Part shown: in pieces, positions 1-11,184 of the stretch | Numbering within the stretch: the stretch's first letter is position 1 | How the letters are laid out: the number at the start of each line of letters is the position of its first letter | Assembly: GCA_047967505.1 (NCBI GenBank) | Contig: CM106538.1 | Strand: one strand, 5' to 3' | Length of the DNA stretch: 64,000 bases | From: Dipteris shenzhenensis | Lineage: Eukaryota > Polypodiophyta > Polypodiopsida > Gleicheniales | The notes under the pieces: model-generated | The model's database searches: none | Told to the model about the DNA's origin: nothing | What the model saw: the letters and a program-made list of their open reading frames with translations, nothing else | Translations under genes and position numbers: made by a program

Positions 1-119
1 AACCAAGACCTACCAGATAACCGAGCTACTCAGATGCCTTCTCCTCATATGGGGGGCTTACAAGTAGAGTTAGCTGGTTCCCGCATAGTTACACGAGAGT
101 GGAGCATTGATATCTAACA
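1..119 (-). repeat. LTR fragment, copia-like, cut by window edge
   Basis: This stretch resembles the terminal part of the copia LTRs at 6573-7268 and 11185-11882. It shares the block TTCTCCTCATATGGGGG and a terminal pattern ending in TCTAACA, where an LTR would end in CA on the plus strand. Gypsy integrase sequence follows directly at 120, so this is probably the edge of a second copia-family insertion in the older gypsy element. The similarity is partial, so it is a related family rather than the same one. No TSD can be tested because the other end is outside the window. Confidence 0.5.
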
Positions 120-1504
120 GTCCATAGTATCTTTTTAATTTTCTCACATTAAGGTAGCCATCCATTTTTGTTCCATCAAGGGTGGCTATTTGGCATGCCC
201 CTTGTGGAGTGATCTCAACCACGCGATAGGGACCCATACCTCAGTACTTGCGGACACTGTAGAGCAGTGCCAAATCTCCCTCTACTAGGTCTTTGTTCTT
301 GAGATTGCGTTCGAACCACTTTTTGCATCGGGCCTTCTCCACCCATATAGAGTAGGCCTACTGCACACAACTTGTCTCTTTTAACCTTTCAAGCAACTAA
401 CCGTTCTGCAAATGCATTCTTTGTAAGCCTTTCCTTGATGGTAAGGCAGAGCCTAGGCACTACATACTCCATCAGCATCATCGCCTCCATCCCAAAGGCT
501 AGGCTGAAGGGGGTATAGTGCATGGCCACCTTATAGGATGTTCTGTAGGCCCATAATGCTGCAATGAGCTTATGATCCCAATTGGTATAACTAGCCTCTA
601 TTGTACAAGTTATGATCTTGCAGCAAGTTTTATTGGAGCTCTCAGCCAAGCCATTCGCCCTAGGGTAGTATGGCGTTGACATCCTATGTATGATCATGAA
701 TTCGCCAGTCAGGATTGCTATTGTTTCGTTGAGGAAATGAGTTCCTCGGTCACTAACTAACTCTAAGGGACATCCGAACCACCTGATAACTTGTTCATAT
801 AATCATTTCGCAGTGGATCTTTCATCTGCCTTCATTGTGGCTCTTCCTTCTACCCACTTGATGAAGTAATATGTGACCAAGATGATGTATCTGGCCCCGG
901 TTCCTTTAGCTGCTGGACTTATGGGTCCGATAAAATCGATGCCCATTTCTCGAAGGGCTGATTGGTTAAGATTTTGGTTAAGGGCATCATGTCCACCTTG
1001 TGTGGGATTTGGACATGCTAGCAAGGGTCGCACCGCTTGATGAATTTGGTTGTCTCCGAAGAGAGTCAGCCACCAAATGCTAGCTTGGAGCACCTTACGT
1101 GCTATTACATTAGTGGTGGCAAAATGACCTCCTGCAATTCCTGAGTGGGCTTCCTCAAGCACATCGATGTATTTGTGATCGCACACACATCTTCGCAGGA
1201 TGCCATCCTTGCCCATGCAGTATAGTTGTCCTGCAATTAGCTGATATGGCATTGCATCCTTAATGAGTTTGCAGGCTCTATCTTTCTTAAGAGCTTGGCC
1301 AAGGGGTAGGCCGTTGGCTAGGTAGTGACCGATCTCAATGGCCCATTCAGGTATGATGTCGATGAAGAAGAGGGAAGCATTAGGGATGTCATCTTCGACT
1401 CCTAAAGGGGCTTTGCTGTTTGGGATTCTTGACAGGTAGTCGGCTAGGGACAAGGGCCCCTTATGCATAGCGATTGTGAAGTCGAATTCCAAGAGGATTA
1501 GCAT
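120..1504 (-). pseudogene. Ty3/gypsy (Tat/Athila-like) integrase and RNase H tail, decayed
   Basis: Reading on the minus strand, the segment starts at the end of RNase H (HKGPLSLADYLSR). It runs through a degenerate integrase zinc region (HSGIAGGHF, then WLTLF and CP) and reaches the catalytic core start MGIDFIGPISPAAKG near 900-960. The C-terminal core follows at 389-697 (STPYYPRANGLAESSNKT, with the catalytic Glu after GLA, then WAYRTSYK). The WLTLF after the zinc region resembles the WPTLF signature of Athila/Tat integrases. The frame breaks between 700 and 800 and again near 390, so no intact integrase remains. In the parent element it would have inserted cDNA into the genome. Confidence 0.8.
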
Positions 1505-2290
1505 CCATGATGCGTCCTGTCATGCATGGCTTGTTGACCAAGTATAACAATGCTTGGTGTTCCACGAAGAAGATGAACTTGTTAGCTCTAATAAGTAGTG
1601 CCCAGACTTCTTCACTGCATAGATCATGGCCATACCTTCTCTCTCGGTTGTTGTGTAGTTAACCTCGACCTCATTTAGTTGGTGGCTCGCAAAGTACACC
1701 GAGTAGTCCAGGTTATGCTCCCCTGTGGGCTAGCACACACCCGATAGCAAAGTTGGAAGCATCGATATGGATGTGGAATATTAGATCCCAGTCAGGTGCT
1801 CTCAACATCAGTGTGATGGCTAGGGCTAATTTGAGGGTTTTGAAGGATTTTTGGCATTGCTCGATCCACTCATAGGATACTAGCAGTTTGTATAATGGGC
1901 GGGCTATGTTCGTGTAGAACAAGATGAACCTTTTGTAGTAGCCCATGTGGGCAGTAAATCATTGGACTCCCTTGGCATTGGTGGGGGGTGGTAATAAAAA
2001 GATGAGTTTGATTTTGTTGTAGTCCATGGAGATTCCATTCCAGGACACTATGTGGCTGAGAATTACACCATGTTTGACCCAAAATTGGCACTTAAGAGGG
2101 TTCAAATATGCGGTATAAGCGGCACTTCTCCAAAATGAGTCTGAGGTAGTTCATGTGATCATCCCACAGTGAGTTCACACATATGTCATCCAAGAAGACT
2201 TCCACAAAGTCTCTGAGGTACTCTTTGAATACCATGATCATCATCCGTTGGAAGGTGGCAGGTACATTGGTAAGCTCACACTTTCTTCAA
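1505..2290 (-). pseudogene. Ty3/gypsy reverse transcriptase C-terminus and RNase H, decayed
   Basis: On the minus strand one reads LTNVPATFQRMM (RT fingers/palm, about 2225-2275), then FLDDICV near 2190-2200, which is the YxDD-type catalytic motif. The connection MGYYKRFI and the RNase H start HIHIDASNFAIGCVLAHRG follow at 1713-1946. YTTTEREGMAMIYAVK lies near 1620-1670. Stops and frame changes break the reading frame several times. The missing N-terminal half of this RT is found at 5740-6010, so a 3.4 kb block (about 2291-5739) interrupts the domain just after the KTAFACD motif. Confidence 0.8.
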
Positions 2291-5200
2291 AGATATCAAT
2301 TTGCCAATATAGGGATGGAATATCCCCCATTGGCAAAAAAACATGTTTTAATTATTGCGAGGGTTTCCTCCCTTAATGGCACTTACTCCTATGTTTTAAT
2401 TAATGAGTTGTTTAAAATTGTCTAATTAATCATTTCCCCTATAAAATCTTTGTTAGTTTTCCTATGTGCAATGCTATGGGATATCTCATGCAAGCCCTAA
2501 TAGTTCCAAGCAAGCATAAGCGAAGATCATGGATGTGTATCTCCATTGGTGGATGAGCTTTGAGCTTTGTGGCATGGCACTCAAGTGTATGATATCTCAT
2601 GACAAATTGGCGCAAGAGACCTGATGTTAGGATGAATTCTAACGTGGATCATGCATGACTAGCCTAGGCCACATGATTTTGTAGGTCTAAGAATGCAAGA
2701 ATATTATGCTTTTCCATCTTTGGAGATAGTGTAGAGAGTCACCACTTCATCCAGCCTAGAAATGTGGTGTATGAAAACCATCACAAGTATCTTCCTATAG
2801 ATCATCCCTACCGAAACCATGCTTCTTTGGGTTGTCTTAATATGAGAGAAGAACCTCCAAAGATGAAGGTTGGGGATTAGTTGGGGGAATGGCATGATCC
2901 TAAGACACTAACACCTCCCATGGCATGGAAAGGATTTCTATTTTCTACAACCTTCCTTATTGGAAACACTTAAAAGTTACATATCTTTTGGATCTAATGC
3001 AAATATTCAAAAAAATTCTAAGCATATGATAGGAGACAAAGAGAACTAGAAGCAATGAGTGGACTTTAGGGACAAGGGAGCACATGGCCAATAGAGGTAA
3101 ATGGGAAGGTGAAGTTGCAAATAGCACCATGGATTTTTAATCCAATGGAAATCTATAGATATGTGAAAGAAAGCATGAAAACCCCAACAAGGATACATTT
3201 ATTCTTTGAAGGGTTATTTTACCTCTAAGTCAAAAGACTAAATGGTCCAAATTCACATGATTGGCACAAGATGTTACTTGTAATTACAATCTATTTGGTT
3301 CATTTCTTGTAAATTCACATGATTGGCACAAGATATTACTTGTAATTACAATCTATATGGTTCATTTCATATTTTCATGCCATAAGCACATCCAAACAAT
3401 ATGCATTGCACATATATAAATACATTGTCTTTGCAAAAGTGTGTTCTTCCATAGCACTTTAGGGTTGGTTAACGAAAGAAGTTAGGAGTGCCATCAACAT
3501 GCTATACTCTTTTGTGAGGTGTGCATCTCAAACTCATGATCCACCATTGAAGTGCATTCATTTTCTTCCATCTACATAATTTTGTTTCTGAATATCTAAA
3601 GGATATTTTAGGTGAATACCCACAAAGAATATTGCAAATTCATCGATCCAGCCAATGAGAATTTAGGCTCCGACCAAGTTATTCCTTCATCTTGCTCTCG
3701 ATTTTTGCTTTCTCCTAAGTTTAGATTTCCCAAGTATCTCGTTATGTTGCATATCTACGAAAAGAACATGGTTGCTTCCTCTGTCTCATTCGGTGCTCCT
3801 AGTTGTCATCCAACGTGCATGTAGGGCTTGTCTTAAAAATGATCTCCCCATCCTACTTCTTTGAGCAGCCCTTGAAAGTCTAGACTCAGGTTCAGCTACC
3901 TAAATCTCATAGTCAACCACTTAAGATCTCCTTTTGGAGCCATACGTGGTCGCTGGAAGCCTCTTCTTCTCGAATGGCGGTGGAGACCAAGTCGTAACTG
4001 CTCTCCCCACAGAAGCAACTGTGATGAACAGATCATATTGGGAAGCACCTGGTACTATGCCATGAACTATCAAATTGACTGGCATGCCCAAACATCTTCT
4101 CACAAATGGTGGTAGAACTGCGGCAGTCCCACTGTGTGGACTAAGTCTAGCTCCTTCAGTTTCACCCTCGTCGGCCCACGATAAAGAAGTTCTACGGGAG
4201 GGTGGACTGGAAGCCCCATCCACCTCCAACCCCTCGAAAATAGTCCAACCCCGAAGGGAGCACAAGGCCAACCATAGTGGCAACCCGATGTTATTGCCCA
4301 TTTCACTGCCATTGCCATCCTCCACTTAAGAAGGTCGTGAACAACAAGTACAAGAGGCTATTCTTCATGCTCAACGCTACTTCAACCAGAACCGATGACC
4401 AGAGGGGGTTTACAGCACAAAAATCCCTAATCACTCTAGAGATGTCTCTTCCAAAAGCATCTGTGCCAAGAAGAAGGACATGCCGCCATCTCGTGCTTCG
4501 GACTCCAAGCTCTAATCCAGCTCCTCAACTGCAACATCCCCCAAAATCTGGGTCCCCACCAAGCCCTTAGAAGACCGAGGCAAGTAGGTCATCTGGTTAC
4601 TGAAGGTTAAGTTACAAACCGTGACGGTTCCGAAGGTAGCCACACAAGAACCTGTGTCAACCCGAGATGTAGAACCACAAGAACCTACCTACGAATTGAC
4701 CAGCGAAAACCCAGCCCCAGAATCTTGAACGTGCTCTATTACCATGAATTGTCCAACTCAACATGAAAATTTCCCAAGGCAGCAAAGGAGCAACACAAGA
4801 ACCGACCCCTACAATGCGGGGTGTTACACAAGAACCTCCCTCCAAATCTGAAGGCGAACCCTTGAGGGTAATTGTGGTCATACCATCTCCAATGGTGCCA
4901 TCCGACTCATGAGAGCAAATGTTTGCATTGAAGGTAGTCACACAAGAACCCGCTTCTCCCATGGCAAAGGACCATTCCGCGATGACTAGTCATAATGCCA
5001 ATGTACCTTTGGCATCCAAGGTAAGACACATGCTAGACACATGCTCTACATGGCTTTTAACATGCTATACGATAGCACGGTGTCTATCTACACTGCATTC
5101 CTCATGATTGTCAAGTCCAAGTCTAGGTGAGTGAGTACGGTAGGCATATCACCTGATGCACCCGTAGCCCACGAGTCATTGCCTTACACCTACACACATA

Positions 5201-5388
5201 TGCACGATCAACACTAGGTGCTTAGGGTCAGTATGTCCCTTTTGCATTTTTTTACAATCTTGTTTGCTGACCTCACAATCCATCCCACTCCTCACCGGTG
5301 TACCCCACTCGTTCCTTCCTCCATCCCACCTTCCCACTCCTTCCCACTTTTCCCCTCTTTCTCTCTCCCTGCTCTTCCTAGACAATAT
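2291..5388. other. Unidentified block interrupting the gypsy RT
   Basis: This block separates the two halves of the gypsy RT domain. I recognise no gene or complete mobile element in it. It contains a 62 bp direct repeat at 3251-3374. At 4630-4970 there is a broken plus-strand reading with repeated ATQEP/VTQEP motifs, and 3920-4570 is GC-richer. Open frames of 70-134 codons exist on both strands at 3900-4600, but they overlap each other and match no family I know. With the tandem array at 5389-5720 the block may be a fragment of another element. I could not find a target-site duplication at its edges. Confidence 0.5.
3251..3374. repeat. 62 bp tandem direct repeat, two copies
   Basis: The segment beginning ATTCACATGATTGGCACAAG at 3251 recurs at 3313 with very few changes and continues through ACTTGTAATTACAATCTAT. 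It lies inside the unidentified block and has no coding context. Confidence 0.85.
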
Positions 5389-5720
5389 CCCACCGATCAT
5401 TGCTATAGCCTATCTCACTAACCATCACCATCCAAAGATCCCATCGCGACCGTCACTATCTAGAGATCCCGCTGACCATTGCCATCTAGAGATCCCGCCA
5501 ACCGTCGACCTCCAGAGATCCCACCGACCGTCGCCATCCGCATATCACATCGATCGTGGCCATAACCATATCCCGCTAACTGTCGCCATCTAGAGATTCC
5601 ATCGATCGTCGACATCTAGAGATCTTATCGAGTGTCACCATCTGTATATCACGCTGATCACCACCATAAGCGATGCTGACCATCGCCATTTAGAGATCTC
5701 GTTGACCATCGACATCCAAT
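5389..5720. repeat. Degenerate 24-30 bp tandem repeat array
   Basis: About a dozen imperfect units are built around ATCCCGCCGACCGTCGCCAT and AGAGATCCC. The array ends next to the RT fragment at 5740. The reverse complement of 14560-15150 has the same composition and core (TATCCCGCCGACC, GTTGCCATAG), so both arrays are probably the same family in opposite orientations. Tat-clade gypsy elements are known to carry tandem repeats in untranslated regions. Assigning this array to such an element is inference. Confidence 0.7.
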
Positions 5721-5739
5721 GATCTCGCCGATCATTACT

Positions 5740-6572
5740 CTAGTCACATGCAAAAGCTGTTTTATGTTGATCCTGTGGGGCAATAAACACTTGGTTGTAA
5801 CCAGAAAATCCATCTAGGAAGCTAGAGGCTTCCTTTCCGACTACCCTCTCTAGGACATGTTCTATGAATGGCAAGGGGTAGTGGTCACACCTAGTCACAG
5901 CGTTAACTTTTCTCAAATCCACGCATACTCTGATTTTTCCATTTTTCTTCAGGACTATCACAATGGGTGACACACAGCCCATATGCTCAATCTCATAGAT
6001 GAATCCCACATCTATGAGTTTCTAGATTTCCTCCCTCACTATGAGTGCATACTTGGGATTCATAGGGTAGAGGCATTCATGTACTGGCTTGGCATCATCT
6101 AGCATGGGGATCATGTGATGCACTACTTCGGTAGGTACCCCTTTCATATCGATGTGCCATGCAATCCTTGTAATCTTGCACGCTGTCGGGTAAAGTCCAT
6201 GACTACGAACCTGACAAGGTACATGAATCTGAACACTTTAATGTTAATGCCTGTAAGGACTCCCAAGGGTTCTACAGTTCCGCCATCGGCCAACTTCACT
6301 ACCCGATGGGTTTGCTCGTGCAGGTTTTTCCTACTTTACCTAGCATTCCTTGGTACATACACTCACTCCCGCCCCCCATTCAGGATGGCATCAACCTTTT
6401 GGTGTTGATAGATTATGGAGATAGCAGCGTTCATGTCATCACCTCGAAATATTGGCCTAGCTTATTGTTGGGAACCTTGGGTAAGTTCTACCCCTTTTCC
6501 GACGACGATTGGTTGCCTTCAGGCTGTGGCAGGGCCCAAGGGCAAGAATAGTCTGTTCATCCAGTTGGATAG
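5740..6572 (-). pseudogene. Ty3/gypsy protease C-terminus and RT N-terminus, decayed
   Basis: On the minus strand the segment reads HPVVKLADGGTVEPLG (end of the aspartic protease, about 6250-6310), then a linker with VHECLYPMNPKYALIVREEI, then the RT N-terminus at 5740-6009. That part contains IRVCVDLRKVNAVTRCDHYP and FLDGFSGYNQVFIAPQDQHK, ending at KTAFACD where the domain is cut. The retained motifs DLRKVN and FLDGFSGYNQ are the gypsy RT fingers and first catalytic Asp region. Stops lie in the protease and linker, so it is not functional. The upper limit is the insertion point of the young copia element. Confidence 0.8.
6568..6572. repeat. Target-site duplication GATAG, left copy
   Basis: GATAG immediately before the LTR start at 6573 matches GATAG at 11883-11887 after the other LTR. 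Confidence 0.95.
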
Positions 6573-7268
6573 TGTAAGAAAATAGTACGCAGCGGAAGAT
6601 AACAACAAAACGCAAGTACACGATGGAAAGCTGGAGAGAATACAAAAAAAATCTGATATACCAAACTGCTGATACAACTGATGGTTGGCTGTCCACCCGT
6701 GCGCTCTACAGACAGAGCTTCGATGGTGATCTAGACAGATGCTGGACGGAGGACTATGAGCGTGAAGAACTGGTGATCTGATGATAGGGGGTGGCCACTT
6801 ATATAGTGTAAGTGGTTGACGGTCGGCCCTGTAATAGGCAGTCGGCCTAATAGACAGTCGGCCTGGAAGACCAACCGACCCTTCAGAAAACATGCCGTCG
6901 GGCAGATGAAGGATCGCGCATAGGTCATACCGTCGGGCCTGGGGCTACCGGCAGCCCCCGGACCCTGCCGCTGGGGGCTTTGCCCCCAGACCCCCACCGG
7001 GGGCCTGCGCCCCCCGGACCCCCTGTTATCGGGGGGGCTATCGCCCCCCCGAACCCCCCCTTTGTGCAGACGGGTATCTACTCTTGGCTCCTAAGCCGTC
7101 TCATAACCATCTGGTCTACTCTAAGACCCCTTCCAGTGTCTAAACTGGGGATCCCTCCCAATATCTGATACCCATCATGGCTTCTCCTCATATGGGGGCC
7201 TTACAACATTGGGTACACAGAATATTGGTGGGTTACATGAGAGGTGGACATTTGAGCTAACTCTAACA
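6573..7268 (-). repeat. 3' LTR of the young copia element
   Basis: This is the 696 bp LTR. On the minus strand it starts TGTTAGAG and ends TTTCTTACA. It holds a TATA-like box (minus ACTATATAAGTG, about 6797-6808). Upstream of that is a cluster of GGTCGGCC/CAGTCGGCC motifs (6815-6885). Three GC-rich hairpins lie at 6971-6989, 6997-7017 and 7029-7052. Confidence 0.95.
6971..7052. repeat. Three consecutive GC hairpins in the LTR
   Basis: Hairpin A (6971-6989) pairs CTGGGGGC with GCCCCCAG around TTT. Hairpin B (6997-7017) pairs CCGGGGG with CCCCCGG. Hairpin C (7029-7052) pairs TCGGGGGGGC with GCCCCCCCGA around TATC. The same triad occurs in the other LTR near 11580-11670, where arm A differs by a 2 bp insertion. 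Each contains runs of five to seven G or C. Confidence 0.9.
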
Positions 7269-7277
7269 CCCCCCCTC
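7269..7277 (-). other. Polypurine tract of the copia element
   Basis: GAGGGGGGG on the minus strand lies directly before the 3' LTR. This is the expected plus-strand DNA priming site for reverse transcription. Confidence 0.8.
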
Positions 7278-7297
7278 AATGTTCACCCGAAGATGAA

Positions 7298-10200
7298 CTA
7301 TGTGATCGGACCAATGCCGAGTCGATGTAGATGCCGCAACAATAAATCACTCCCAAGAGCCTTCGTGAAGATGTCTGCGCAATTGTCCTCTGTGGGACAA
7401 TACTCCAGCTCTATGACTCCATCCTCGATGAGCTCTCGTACGTAGTGATACTGGATCTCTATGTGCTTTGTACGAGCATGGAACACAGGATTCTTTGCAA
7501 TGGCCATGCAACTCTGATTGTCGCATTTTAGAACCGTCGCATCTTCGATTGGAACTCCTATGTCTTGCAGGATCCTCCTTAGCCAAACTGCTTCACAAGC
7601 AGCAATGCATGCTGCCTTGTACTCAGCTTCCGTCGAAGATAGTGCCACTGTTGGTTGCTTCTTGCTAATCCAAGAGAACACTCCTGAACCAAGTGAGAAA
7701 CAATATCCAGAAACTGACTTTCTAGAATCACAATCTCCCGCCCAATCTGAGTCACAGTAACCCGCCAAGGTCTTCCCTGCTCTGTAGGTAATGCCATACT
7801 CCAGTGTACCTTTCACGTACTTTAGCACACGCATCCCTGCTTTCCAATGGTTCTCTCGAGGTTGATTTGAGAACCTACTAAGTACACCAACTGCAAAGCT
7901 GATATCAGGTCTAGTGTTGCACAGAAAAATGAGACTCCCCACAAGTTTCCTATACTCCTTGATGTCGACAAGTGGTGATGCATCCTCCACTGAGAGCTTA
8001 CCATTCACCTCCATGGGAGAGACCACGTCCTTACACTCGGTCATACCGAATGCCTTCAAGATCTCGCGAGCATATCTCTGCTGAGAGATGAAAATCCTGC
8101 CAGGTTTTTGCCAAACCTCAATGCCGAGGCAAAAGTGCATGAGCCCCAAATCTGTCATCTCAAACTCGGAACTCAACGACTCCCTCAACTGTTGCAGCAT
8201 CTTCTCATGATCTCCTGTGATGATCAAGTCATCCACGTAAAGGACTATTACCACATACTTGCCATCCTGCTTACAAACATACAGGTTAGCATCAGAAGCA
8301 CTTTTTGAGAAACCAATAGATATGAGAAAGCTATCAATCCGTTGGTACCATGCCCTTGGGGCCTTTTTCAGCCCATACAATGCCTTCTTTAGTTTGCAAA
8401 CCTTGTTCTCTGAATTGGGCACCTCAAATCCTGGTGGCTGGAACACATATACCTCCTCCTTGAGATGTCCATTCAAGAACGCAGATTTCACGTCCATTTG
8501 AAACACCGGCCACTGCTTATGAGCAGCCAAGGCAAGTACCACCCGAATAGTTGTCATCCTTGCTGTAGGAGCAAATGAATCCTCAAAATCAAAGCCTTCA
8601 ACTTGAGAGTATCCTTGTGCAACAAGCCTAGCCTTGTACTTTTCCAAAGATCCATCAGATTTGTACTTGGCCTTCCATACCCATTTGGTACCAATGATCT
8701 TCCTTTTTTCTGGACGATCAACCAAGTCCCAAGTCTGATTCTTCATGATGCTGTCATACTCCTCTTGCATGGCAGCTTTCCAATTTGGATCGCCCATTGC
8801 CTCATCCAAATTCGTAGGCTCTTGAACTTTCATAATCTCAGCCATCAAGGCCATATTGACTATGTGTTCAGAAGCCCTTTTCTGCTCCTCTATCCTCTTT
8901 GATCGTCGAAGTCCATCTGCAGATGACTCCGCCAAGTCTGGAACCGGATTCTTCTCATCAAAGAGCTGCCTTGCCCACTTTGGAAGTGGCTTACCTTGTG
9001 GAGCCAAGGCATGTTGTGGTGTTGGTGGAGTCTGTTCCTCGAAGTACTCCTCCTCATTCTGCAACTCTGCTTTAGATACGGGCACAAGGTGAGTTACTTT
9101 TACGGCTGATGATAAAGTGGAAGGGCATACCTCCTCCTCCACTGTATGTGGCTGTTCCCAAAACACCACATCACGACTGACCACGATCTTCTTTGCCTCT
9201 GGATCATATAGCCGGTACGCCTTTGACTCCTGGCTATAGCCCATGAAGATACACTTTCTGCTCTTTGGATCTAATTTCTTTCTGGTGCTATCTGGAACAT
9301 GAACAAAGCACTCACATCCAAATGTTCTGAAATGAGAAGCGGAAGGCTTTTTACCTGAGTAGGCCTCCAAAGGTGTTTTGCCCATCAAGGCCTTTGTGAA
9401 GCTTCGATTGACGATGTACGTGCGAAGCTCCTTTACCTTCAGCCCGCTTTCGTTTTCCACCATCTTTTGCCACTGTTTGAATTTTCCAAGAGCTTCAGCC
9501 TTATCTCGTAAAAAATACACCCACATGTATCTACTGTAGTCGTCGACGATAAGCATATAGTAGTTACATCCCCCCAAAGCTTGAGTCGGAGCTTTCCCAC
9601 TGAGATCAGCATGAACCAATTCTAGAGGAGCCTTTGCCCGATAGCCGCTCTCATGTGGAAAAGCCTTCCTTTGTTGCTTGCCCATCATACAAGCTTCACA
9701 AGGTTCCTGCACCTTTGAGAGTGCAGGCAAGTGTGCAACCATCCCTGTTTTCTGCATTTCCAAAAGAATAGGATAACTAAGATGACCAAATCTTTCATGC
9801 CATACCTTACTGATGCCCACTCCTGAAGAGACTGTTAGTGCCGTCAGCTCGTAGAGATTGTTCTTCCTTACTGCCTTGCCGACCACCTTGCCCGCTGCAT
9901 TAAGGATTTCTGCTCCGGTCCTCTTGAAACGCACCTCCAAGTTGCGATCAGTTATCGCAGCAACCGAAAGCAAGTTCTTCTTTAGCTGAGGAACTAGTAA
10001 TACATCAGAAAGCTCTTTAGTTTCACCCTCTTGAATGGAAAGAGAGATAGTACCTGTACCTTCCATAGGGCATTTTGCATTATTACCGACCGTCACGTTC
10101 ATGGGCTCTTGTAGAGGCTTGAAAGAGCTATACCAGTCCTTCTTTCTGGTCATGTGACGGGACGCTCCACTATCAAGGAGCCACGAATCATTCGTTGTTG

Positions 10201-11107
10201 AAACTTCTGTTGAGGAGCATATTTCTTCAATTGCAACCCATAGCTCCAACTCAGTCTCAACTGTGTTGGCAGATTCCTTGCCTTTCGAAGAAGACTGTGT
10301 AGTGCCATTCTTTTCGTCCTGCTGCTTCTTTCTGCAATCCTTGATCATGTGACCGCTTTTGTTGCAGTAGTGGCACTTACCTGAAAACTTCTTCTTCTTA
10401 CCATTCTTCTTCTCTCCACCCTTCCCTTTGGATGTGGTTGAGAATGCTGCATCACTTCCGCCATCGCGGGTCTTCATTCGCATCTCCTCCTCTAGAAGCA
10501 TCGCGCTGAACTCTTCAAAAGTGAGGGGTGGATTTCTTACCTGCGTGTTGAGTGTCGTGACCAACGCATCGTACTTTTGTGGAAGCATCCGAATGCACCT
10601 TCTGGCCAACTCTTCGCTGGTCTTTGTAATCCCAACCGCCGCCATCTGATCACGTAGATTCTTGATCCGTGTGATGAATGTCTCAGCTGATTCTCCATCA
10701 GAGCACCTCTCTGCAGCAAGCATATTCTCCAGATTTTGAATTCTGGTCTGATTCCGCGTTTCATACTGACCTTTCAGTATGTTCCAAGCCTCACTTGCCT
10801 TGTCTGTGTGCTGAATCAGAGTCAAAACAGAATCACTTGAACTGGTAACAAGAGCACAGAGTGCATCTGCGTTCCTTCGTTTCCATGCCCGAAGAAGATC
10901 TGCATTCGGTGGCGTTATGACGTTGGGGTTGTTTGGATTCGGTGATCCAACCGGTTCTGGATCCAATCCCAGAACAGTATCCAGAAGCTCATATGAATCC
11001 AAGATCGCGCTGATCTTGAATTTCCACAAAGTATAATTCGTCCCATCGAGCTTGCCTTCATTGAAGGCAGGTGGACGAATTCGCAACGGGGTTGGTGCAG
11101 CCATCAC
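7298..11107 (-). CDS. Copia Gag-Pol polyprotein with an internal integrase deletion
   Basis: This is a single open frame of 1269 residues. Gag has a UBN2-type capsid region (about 15-215) and a CCHC knuckle [14 protein letters not shown] (245-258). The protease has LDSGAS (Asp312). The integrase zinc region has H437, H442, C470 and C473, and the first core Asp is D501 in VHAD. The sequence then jumps from KVKELRT (about 563) to YIVNRSF. The segment that carries SDRGGEF and the catalytic Glu in copia integrases is missing, roughly 75-80 codons. RT is complete with YVDD (957-960), and RNase H follows with CDSDWAG and SSTEAEY. The joint is in frame at about 9415-9422. The protein could still assemble particles and copy RNA but should lack strand-transfer activity. 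Confidence 0.95.
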   Translation of the reverse strand: MMAAPTPLRIRPPAFNEGKLDGTNYTLWKFKISAILDSYELLDTVLGLDPEPVGSPNPNNPNVITPPNADLLRAWKRRNADALCALVTSSSDSVLTLIQHTDKASEAWNILKGQYETRNQTRIQNLENMLAAERCSDGESAETFITRIKNLRDQMAAVGITKTSEELARRCIRMLPQKYDALVTTLNTQVRNPPLTFEEFSAMLLEEEMRMKTRDGGSDAAFSTTSKGKGGEKKNGKKKKFSGKCHYCNKSGHMIKDCRKKQQDEKNGTTQSSSKGKESANTVETELELWVAIEEICSSTEVSTTNDSWLLDSGASRHMTRKKDWYSSFKPLQEPMNVTVGNNAKCPMEGTGTISLSIQEGETKELSDVLLVPQLKKNLLSVAAITDRNLEVRFKRTGAEILNAAGKVVGKAVRKNNLYELTALTVSSGVGISKVWHERFGHLSYPILLEMQKTGMVAHLPALSKVQEPCEACMMGKQQRKAFPHESGYRAKAPLELVHADLSGKAPTQALGGCNYYMLIVDDYSRYMWVYFLRDKAEALGKFKQWQKMVENESGLKVKELRTYIVNRSFTKALMGKTPLEAYSGKKPSASHFRTFGCECFVHVPDSTRKKLDPKSRKCIFMGYSQESKAYRLYDPEAKKIVVSRDVVFWEQPHTVEEEVCPSTLSSAVKVTHLVPVSKAELQNEEEYFEEQTPPTPQHALAPQGKPLPKWARQLFDEKNPVPDLAESSADGLRRSKRIEEQKRASEHIVNMALMAEIMKVQEPTNLDEAMGDPNWKAAMQEEYDSIMKNQTWDLVDRPEKRKIIGTKWVWKAKYKSDGSLEKYKARLVAQGYSQVEGFDFEDSFAPTARMTTIRVVLALAAHKQWPVFQMDVKSAFLNGHLKEEVYVFQPPGFEVPNSENKVCKLKKALYGLKKAPRAWYQRIDSFLISIGFSKSASDANLYVCKQDGKYVVIVLYVDDLIITGDHEKMLQQLRESLSSEFEMTDLGLMHFCLGIEVWQKPGRIFISQQRYAREILKAFGMTECKDVVSPMEVNGKLSVEDASPLVDIKEYRKLVGSLIFLCNTRPDISFAVGVLSRFSNQPRENHWKAGMRVLKYVKGTLEYGITYRAGKTLAGYCDSDWAGDCDSRKSVSGYCFSLGSGVFSWISKKQPTVALSSTEAEYKAACIAACEAVWLRRILQDIGVPIEDATVLKCDNQSCMAIAKNPVFHARTKHIEIQYHYVRELIEDGVIELEYCPTEDNCADIFTKALGSDLLLRHLHRLGIGPIT

Positions 11108-11166
11108 TCCTAGTAGCCTTTGCTAACAAAGCTCGTTGAACTTGCAATAAAGTCGTTACTCAGATA

Positions 11167-11184
11167 GCCTGAGCTCTGATACCA
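11167..11184 (-). other. Primer binding site, initiator tRNA-Met type
   Basis: On the minus strand TGGTATCAGAGCTCAGGC follows the 5' LTR with no spacer. It is complementary to the 3' end of plant initiator tRNA-Met, the usual copia primer. Confidence 0.9.

Noticed and set aside
3921-4329. Overlapping open frames of 84-134 codons on both strands
   Set aside because: They overlap each other, have no known domain and no start context or neighbouring gene to support them.
5389-5720. CRISPR-like regular repeats
   Set aside because: Units are degenerate, have no unique spacers of fixed size, and the context is a plant nuclear genome.
6519-6997. Small open frames in the copia LTRs (also at 11110-11540)
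   Set aside because: They lie within LTR sequence and occur identically in both LTRs; no known LTR-encoded protein matches.
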